A DNA stretch of 64,000 nt from an uncultured Eggerthella sp. Its GTDB lineage: Bacteria; Actinomycetota; Coriobacteriia; Coriobacteriales; Eggerthellaceae. The stretch covers positions 1-64,000 of the forward strand of contig UQNZ01000008.1 of NCBI GenBank assembly GCA_900542525.1, in the 5' to 3' direction. This document shows, piece by piece, positions 60,627 to 64,000 of the stretch (position 1 is the stretch's first letter; each line of letters starts with the position of its first letter). A program made the position numbers and the translations under genes. Below the pieces are notes generated by a model. The model was not told the DNA's origin, did not search any database, and saw nothing but the letters and a program-made list of their open reading frames with translations.

Positions 60627-61039
60627 AGCCGCTATTCCGTTCCCCTAAAGACCAGCAGACGCATAGCCGTTCAGGCATCGCGTTCATCGTTGAGACGCTG
60701 ATCCTCTTGGTCTTGGTCGCAGGGTGTCTTGCGGTCCTTGTCCAAGCGTTCACTTTCGCTTACCAGCAGGGTGAAGAGAATAGTGTCACGGTAAAAGCGG
60801 TGCATCTTGCGTCGAATACAGCGGAGCGCTTCAATGCCGATCCGAATTCGGTTCCCGAGATAGAGATCTTCAACGATCTTGCTGTCTACACCACGGTGAA
60901 GAACGAGCAAAAAGCTGCAGGAACCCTGTATAGCGCAACGATCGAGGTATATCGTTCAGGCGACCAAAATGCCGGAGCTGGTTCTCAGCCCTATTATGGT
61001 TTGGAGACCGCGCGTTATGTGAAGGCGGGTGAGATGTGA
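60623..61039 (+). CDS. Pseudopilin-like one-pass membrane protein
   Basis: A 138-aa protein whose N-terminal region SRSGIAFIVETLILLVLVAG resembles a class III prepilin signal: Gly followed by a hydrophobic helix with an early Glu. The Glu falls at position +6 after the Gly, not the usual +5, so processing is uncertain. The outer part is short and polar and includes an AVHLASNTAERFN helix. It overlaps the preceding gene by 4 bases. Confidence 0.7.
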   Translation: MKPLFRSPKDQQTHSRSGIAFIVETLILLVLVAGCLAVLVQAFTFAYQQGEENSVTVKAVHLASNTAERFNADPNSVPEIEIFNDLAVYTTVKNEQKAAGTLYSATIEVYRSGDQNAGAGSQPYYGLETARYVKAGEM

Positions 61040-61482
61040 TGGCCCGGCAAGGTTCAGTGCGCATCGGCCCTGTGAGCATCCTTGTGCTCATCATCATCTT
61101 GTGCTTGGCGGTCATGGCAGTGCTCACGCTCGTTACAGCGGAGGCAGAAGAAGCCATTACGGTGCGTCAGGAAGAATCGACCACGGCATTCTATGCGAAC
61201 GAAGCAGAGGCGCAGGAATATCTGGCGCGTTTGGATGGATTGCTTGCTCGTGCACATGGCGCGCAGGCTAATGTGCTATCAGCTATCGAAGTGTCGGATG
61301 CGCCGGATGGGTATACCTATGAAAACGGCATACTGAGCATTTCATTCGAACAGGAAAACGGGCGAAGGCTCGATATCGAGCTTTCGATACCGACAACAGC
61401 AGGCTATGAAATAATAGCTTGGAGAGCATCAACGGAATGGAGCGAGGAAGATCCCGATAAGGTCTTCTGGTCGGCTCCTTAG
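61039..61482 (+). CDS. One-pass membrane protein of the pilus-like operon
   Basis: A 147-aa protein with one membrane helix at about 12-35 (PVSILVLIIILCLAVMAVLT) and an outside domain with NEAEAQEYLARLDGLLARAH. The ATG overlaps the previous stop by one base; a GTG directly before it is also possible. No family is recognised. The position between pilin-like genes and pilT suggests a minor pilin or alignment-complex role. Confidence 0.7.
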   Translation: MARQGSVRIGPVSILVLIIILCLAVMAVLTLVTAEAEEAITVRQEESTTAFYANEAEAQEYLARLDGLLARAHGAQANVLSAIEVSDAPDGYTYENGILSISFEQENGRRLDIELSIPTTAGYEIIAWRASTEWSEEDPDKVFWSAP

Positions 61483-61539
61483 GAACAGAGAGAACGCATC
61501 AAAACGATCGATGAGCATCGCGAAGGGATAGGATAGGTT

Positions 61540-62610
61540 ATGAAGATTCGGGAATTGCTGCAAGAAATGGTGGATCAGAATGCATCCGACATTTTCATCG
61601 TGGCTGGCTTGCCGCTCACATATCAGGTTGAAGGCAAGCAGGTGCGCTGGGATGCGCCGCTCATGCCAGCTGACACGAGCGAGGTCGTACATGCTATCTA
61701 TGGTCTTGCGGGGCGCGATATCAATCCGTTCCTCAATTCGTTCAATCATGATGATGACTATTCGTTTGCGGTAGCGGGTCTTGGGCGTTTCCGCGTGAAT
61801 GTTTTCCGTCAGCGCGGTTCGCTTTCGGCGATCATTCGCATCATTCCCTTCACACTTCCTACTCCTGAGCAGTATCACATTCCTGCTGAGGTTATGGCGT
61901 GCGCCGAGTTCGAAAAGGGGCTTGTTCTGGTCACTGGTCCGGCAGGTGCAGGTAAATCGACTACGCTCGCCTGTATGATCGATCGTCTCAACCACGAACG
62001 AAGTGGCCACATCATCACGATGGAAGACCCTATTGAGTTCGTTCATCGCCACGACAAGTGCATCGTTACTCAGCGCGAGATCCCTACCGATGTTGCCACC
62101 TATTCGGAAGCGCTGCGCTCTGCAATGCGCGAATCTCCCGATATCGTGCTCTTGGGCGAGATGCGCGACTACGACACGATCGGCACGGCGGTTACGGCAG
62201 CCGAGATGGCACAGCTCATCTTCTCGACGTTGCACACCACGGGCGGTGCGAATACGGTCGATCGTATCCTTGATGCCTTCCCTGCGAACCAGCAGCGTCA
62301 GATCCGTATGCAACTTTCAATGGTCTTGCAGGCAGTGGTAAGCCAGCAGCTCGTGCCTGCGCTCGATGGCACGGAAGTTCCTGCCTTCGAGGTCATGCGC
62401 GTGAATCCTGCGATCCGCAACCTCATTCGTGAAGAGAAGACCCATCAGATCGACAGTGTTATCGCGGCTAATCGCCAAGCTGGTATGCGCACGATGGACC
62501 AAAGCTTGTTCGACCTGGTCAAAGAAGGAACGATCGCGAAAGATATCGCGCTCAAGTACAGCATTCACCAAGAAGCGCTCGAAAAGCGCTTTGCTGCAGA
62601 AGGCATCTAG
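61540..62610 (+). CDS. pilT: PilT-type retraction ATPase
   Basis: Hexameric ATPase that retracts type IV pili, 356 aa. MKIRELLQEMVDQNASDIFI is the typical start; Walker A is TGPAGAGKST at about 132-141, the Asp box is MEDPIE, Walker B is LLGEMRD and the His box is STLHTTGG. AIRNLIREEKTHQ is the PilT-specific C-terminal motif that separates it from PilB. GATAGGATAGGTT precedes the ATG. Last gene of the operon; no pilB or pilD is in the window. Confidence 0.96.
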   Translation: MKIRELLQEMVDQNASDIFIVAGLPLTYQVEGKQVRWDAPLMPADTSEVVHAIYGLAGRDINPFLNSFNHDDDYSFAVAGLGRFRVNVFRQRGSLSAIIRIIPFTLPTPEQYHIPAEVMACAEFEKGLVLVTGPAGAGKSTTLACMIDRLNHERSGHIITMEDPIEFVHRHDKCIVTQREIPTDVATYSEALRSAMRESPDIVLLGEMRDYDTIGTAVTAAEMAQLIFSTLHTTGGANTVDRILDAFPANQQRQIRMQLSMVLQAVVSQQLVPALDGTEVPAFEVMRVNPAIRNLIREEKTHQIDSVIAANRQAGMRTMDQSLFDLVKEGTIAKDIALKYSIHQEALEKRFAAEGI

Positions 62611-62639
62611 GCCTTTCCAATCCTGCTTATATAACAAGA

Positions 62640-62674
62640 AAGGGCGTGCGAAATGCGCGCCCTTAGCTTTTTTA
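62640..62674. terminator. Bidirectional terminator between pilT and the Hpt gene
   Basis: AAGGGCG and CGCCCTT with inner TGCG/CGCG-type pairing, followed by CTTTTTT on plus. On the minus strand the same hairpin is followed by TTTCTTGTT. It can serve both converging units. Confidence 0.82.
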
Positions 62675-62714
62675 GGCCGGATATCTAAAAGAGAGCGCTA
62701 AGTCATCTGCGCGC

Positions 62715-63083
62715 TTAGCGGAACATCGCGATGGCGTCGGCAACCTGCTTGTAGGCATCTTGCACGGCAGGCAAGAGTTCTTTTGCCTGCGTGGTATCGC
62801 TTGCGCGTAATGCCTCGGTAACTTCGCTCGCGCGATCGGATAACTCTATGAATCCCATGTCGCGTGCTGTGCCTTTAAGGGTGTGGGCAGCGCGGAAGGC
62901 CTCATCCCAGTTCTCGGCCGCCATGTTATCGATGAGATTCGCATAACTCGCGTCGTCGGCGAACATCGTGACGAACTTGGCGATGCGCTCATTGGTGCGC
63001 AAACGCCCGATAACGCCAGCGTAATCGCCTCCTGCGATCTGATAGAGCGTTTCTACGACTTCGCTTGGTACTTGATCAGCCAT
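62715..63083 (-). CDS. Hpt (histidine phosphotransfer) domain protein
   Basis: A 122-aa four-helix-bundle protein. The phosphorylated His is in FRAAHTLKGTARDMGF at about residues 63-78. It has no receiver or kinase domain, so it must work in trans with a hybrid kinase or similar. It follows the HD-GYP gene with a 2-base gap, linking phosphorelay and cyclic-di-nucleotide signalling. Confidence 0.92.
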   Translation of the reverse strand: MADQVPSEVVETLYQIAGGDYAGVIGRLRTNERIAKFVTMFADDASYANLIDNMAAENWDEAFRAAHTLKGTARDMGFIELSDRASEVTEALRASDTTQAKELLPAVQDAYKQVADAIAMFR

Positions 63084-63085
63084 GG

Positions 63086-64000
63086 TTATCTCGATTCTTT
63101 TGGCGTTACGTTATGGATATAGGTGGGTGTGTGGTTGTTCGGCAACTCGAAAGGTGCATCAAGCCAGGTAGTGTCTCCGTTATTTTGCATGATCTTGCCG
63201 ATGACCCCTACGAGCATCGGCTCTTCATCTTGTGACCAGACCGTTTTAGTGATGATGATGCAATCATAAGCATCACCATTGCTAGTTACTGTGCAATCAA
63301 GTCTGACAAGAGGCTCTTGAGGCGTTGTTTCATTGACTGCTTTGCTGAGCAGCTCGACCAGATCTTGGCTGATCAGGTTTGCAAGCGCTTCTGTATGCAT
63401 AGGGTCTTTGATCTGAGCCGAAGTGCCAAGACGTTTCGCAGCCCAGACGGGGATATGAAGCAAGTCGAGCGATTTGTTGTAGTCAAATTGCAGCTGGCGC
63501 GATATCTCAGTAATGAAATGATTCTTCTCGCGCTCGTTCTCCAGCTGGTCGAGCGCATATTCGGTCACGTCGAGCGTTTCGGCATCTTGGATAGCGGGCG
63601 CAATTGATTTGAGGTCTTCGTAGCTATTGAAGGTCTTATTCGGCTGCGCGAGCCCTTGACGAATCTCTTCCTGAGCTTCCACCAAGCATTCCAGAAGAAG
63701 CGGATTGAACGTGCCGCATTCGCCGTTGAGGATCATCTGAACGGCTTTTTCGTGACTGAATGCTGGCTTATAGACACGTTTTGAGGTGAGCGCATCGTAG
63801 ACATCGGCCAAGGAGACGATCTGTGCAGAAAGAGGGATCTCATCGCCCTTAAGCCCATCGGGGTATCCGCGCCCATCGTAGCGTTCGTGATGCCAGCGCG
63901 CGATCTCGCGTGACACCTTAACGAGCGGTTCATCTTGAAATCCGAGATCAGAAAGCATCTGATAGCCGATGACCGTGTGTTGTTTCATAGCCTCGAACTC
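63086..64000 (-). CDS. HD-GYP domain protein, 5' end beyond the window
   Basis: The reading frame is open to the right edge (EFEAMKQHTVIGYQML), so the N-terminal part is missing. The visible part holds the second half of an HD-GYP domain: REIARWHHERYDGRGYPDGL and IVSLADVYDALTSKRVYKPA, typical of c-di-GMP phosphodiesterases. A C-terminal region of about 200 residues (ISRQLQFDYNKSLDLLHIPV and onward) has no domain I recognise and may be a sensor. The ATG at 63988 is internal to the domain and is not the start. Confidence 0.9.
   Translation of the reverse strand, partial: EFEAMKQHTVIGYQMLSDLGFQDEPLVKVSREIARWHHERYDGRGYPDGLKGDEIPLSAQIVSLADVYDALTSKRVYKPAFSHEKAVQMILNGECGTFNPLLLECLVEAQEEIRQGLAQPNKTFNSYEDLKSIAPAIQDAETLDVTEYALDQLENEREKNHFITEISRQLQFDYNKSLDLLHIPVWAAKRLGTSAQIKDPMHTEALANLISQDLVELLSKAVNETTPQEPLVRLDCTVTSNGDAYDCIIITKTVWSQDEEPMLVGVIGKIMQNNGDTTWLDAPFELPNNHTPTYIHNVTPKESR

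Noticed and set aside
1..64000. CRISPR array, complete insertion sequence, prophage or defence island
   Set aside because: No regularly spaced repeats, transposase, integrase, phage structural genes or Cas/restriction proteins were found in any frame.

Overview
The window looks like chromosomal DNA of a Coriobacteriia-type actinobacterium, most like the Eggerthellaceae. This rests on gene content and order, not on a database search. It carries an actinobacterial FHA / PP2C phosphatase / cell-wall synthase / PASTA-kinase cluster in which the RodA/FtsW and penicillin-binding-protein genes are fused. It also has a gatCAB operon, a his operon with a fused hisZ-hisG, and GTG/TTG starts behind strong Shine-Dalgarno sites. 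By eye the GC content is moderate.

Layout. 1-7.5 kb (minus strand): a partial tRNA-Arg, then pknB, the RodA/FtsW-PBP fusion, a PP2C phosphatase, fhaB and fhaA, read right to left as one growth and division signalling operon. 7.8-8.6 kb: tRNA-Leu(CAG) followed by a repeat-rich, hairpin-rich stretch with a duplicated tRNA 3' end. 8.6-16.4 kb: sstT serine/threonine uptake, serA serine synthesis, a 160-nt structured element, rnhA, engB, an MscS channel, a DUF4012 membrane protein and a universal stress protein. 16.7-20.1 kb: gatC-gatA-gatB. 20.1-27.1 kb (minus strand): histidine operon in transcription order hisZG-hisD-hisC-hisB-hisH-hisA-hisF; hisI lies apart at 36 kb and no hisE is present. 27.2-36.2 kb: a looser, accessory-looking region with a second universal stress protein, a CoA-transferase/nitroreductase operon, a CDGSH protein, a DUF454 protein, a tRNA-deacylase-like protein overlapping a nucleotidyltransferase, a pentapeptide-repeat protein, a DUF6440 protein, a membrane-anchored XRE regulator and several gene fragments. 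36.4-40.5 kb: T-box leader and pheS-pheT. 40.6-42.7 kb: a small membrane protein, a tandem CrcB fluoride-channel pair and a SlyD-type FKBP. 42.8-50.6 kb: argC-J-B-D-G-H, without argF. 50.7-56.1 kb: a class A PBP, a lipoprotein and a U32 peptidase-family protein. 56.2-58.3 kb: tRNA-Gln(TTG), aroE and a transglutaminase-like lipoprotein. 58.6-62.6 kb: a compact type IV pilus-like operon (PilC/GspF, four small one-pass membrane proteins, PilT). 62.7-64 kb (minus strand): an Hpt protein and a truncated HD-GYP gene.

The biosynthetic blocks (his, arg, ser, aro, gat, phe) make this mainly a housekeeping region. The least explained material is the post-tRNA-Leu repeats, the convergent structured element at 11.2 kb, the long-stem element at 27.8 kb and the four unnamed membrane proteins between pilC and pilT. 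No CRISPR array, complete insertion sequence, prophage or recognisable defence system was seen.
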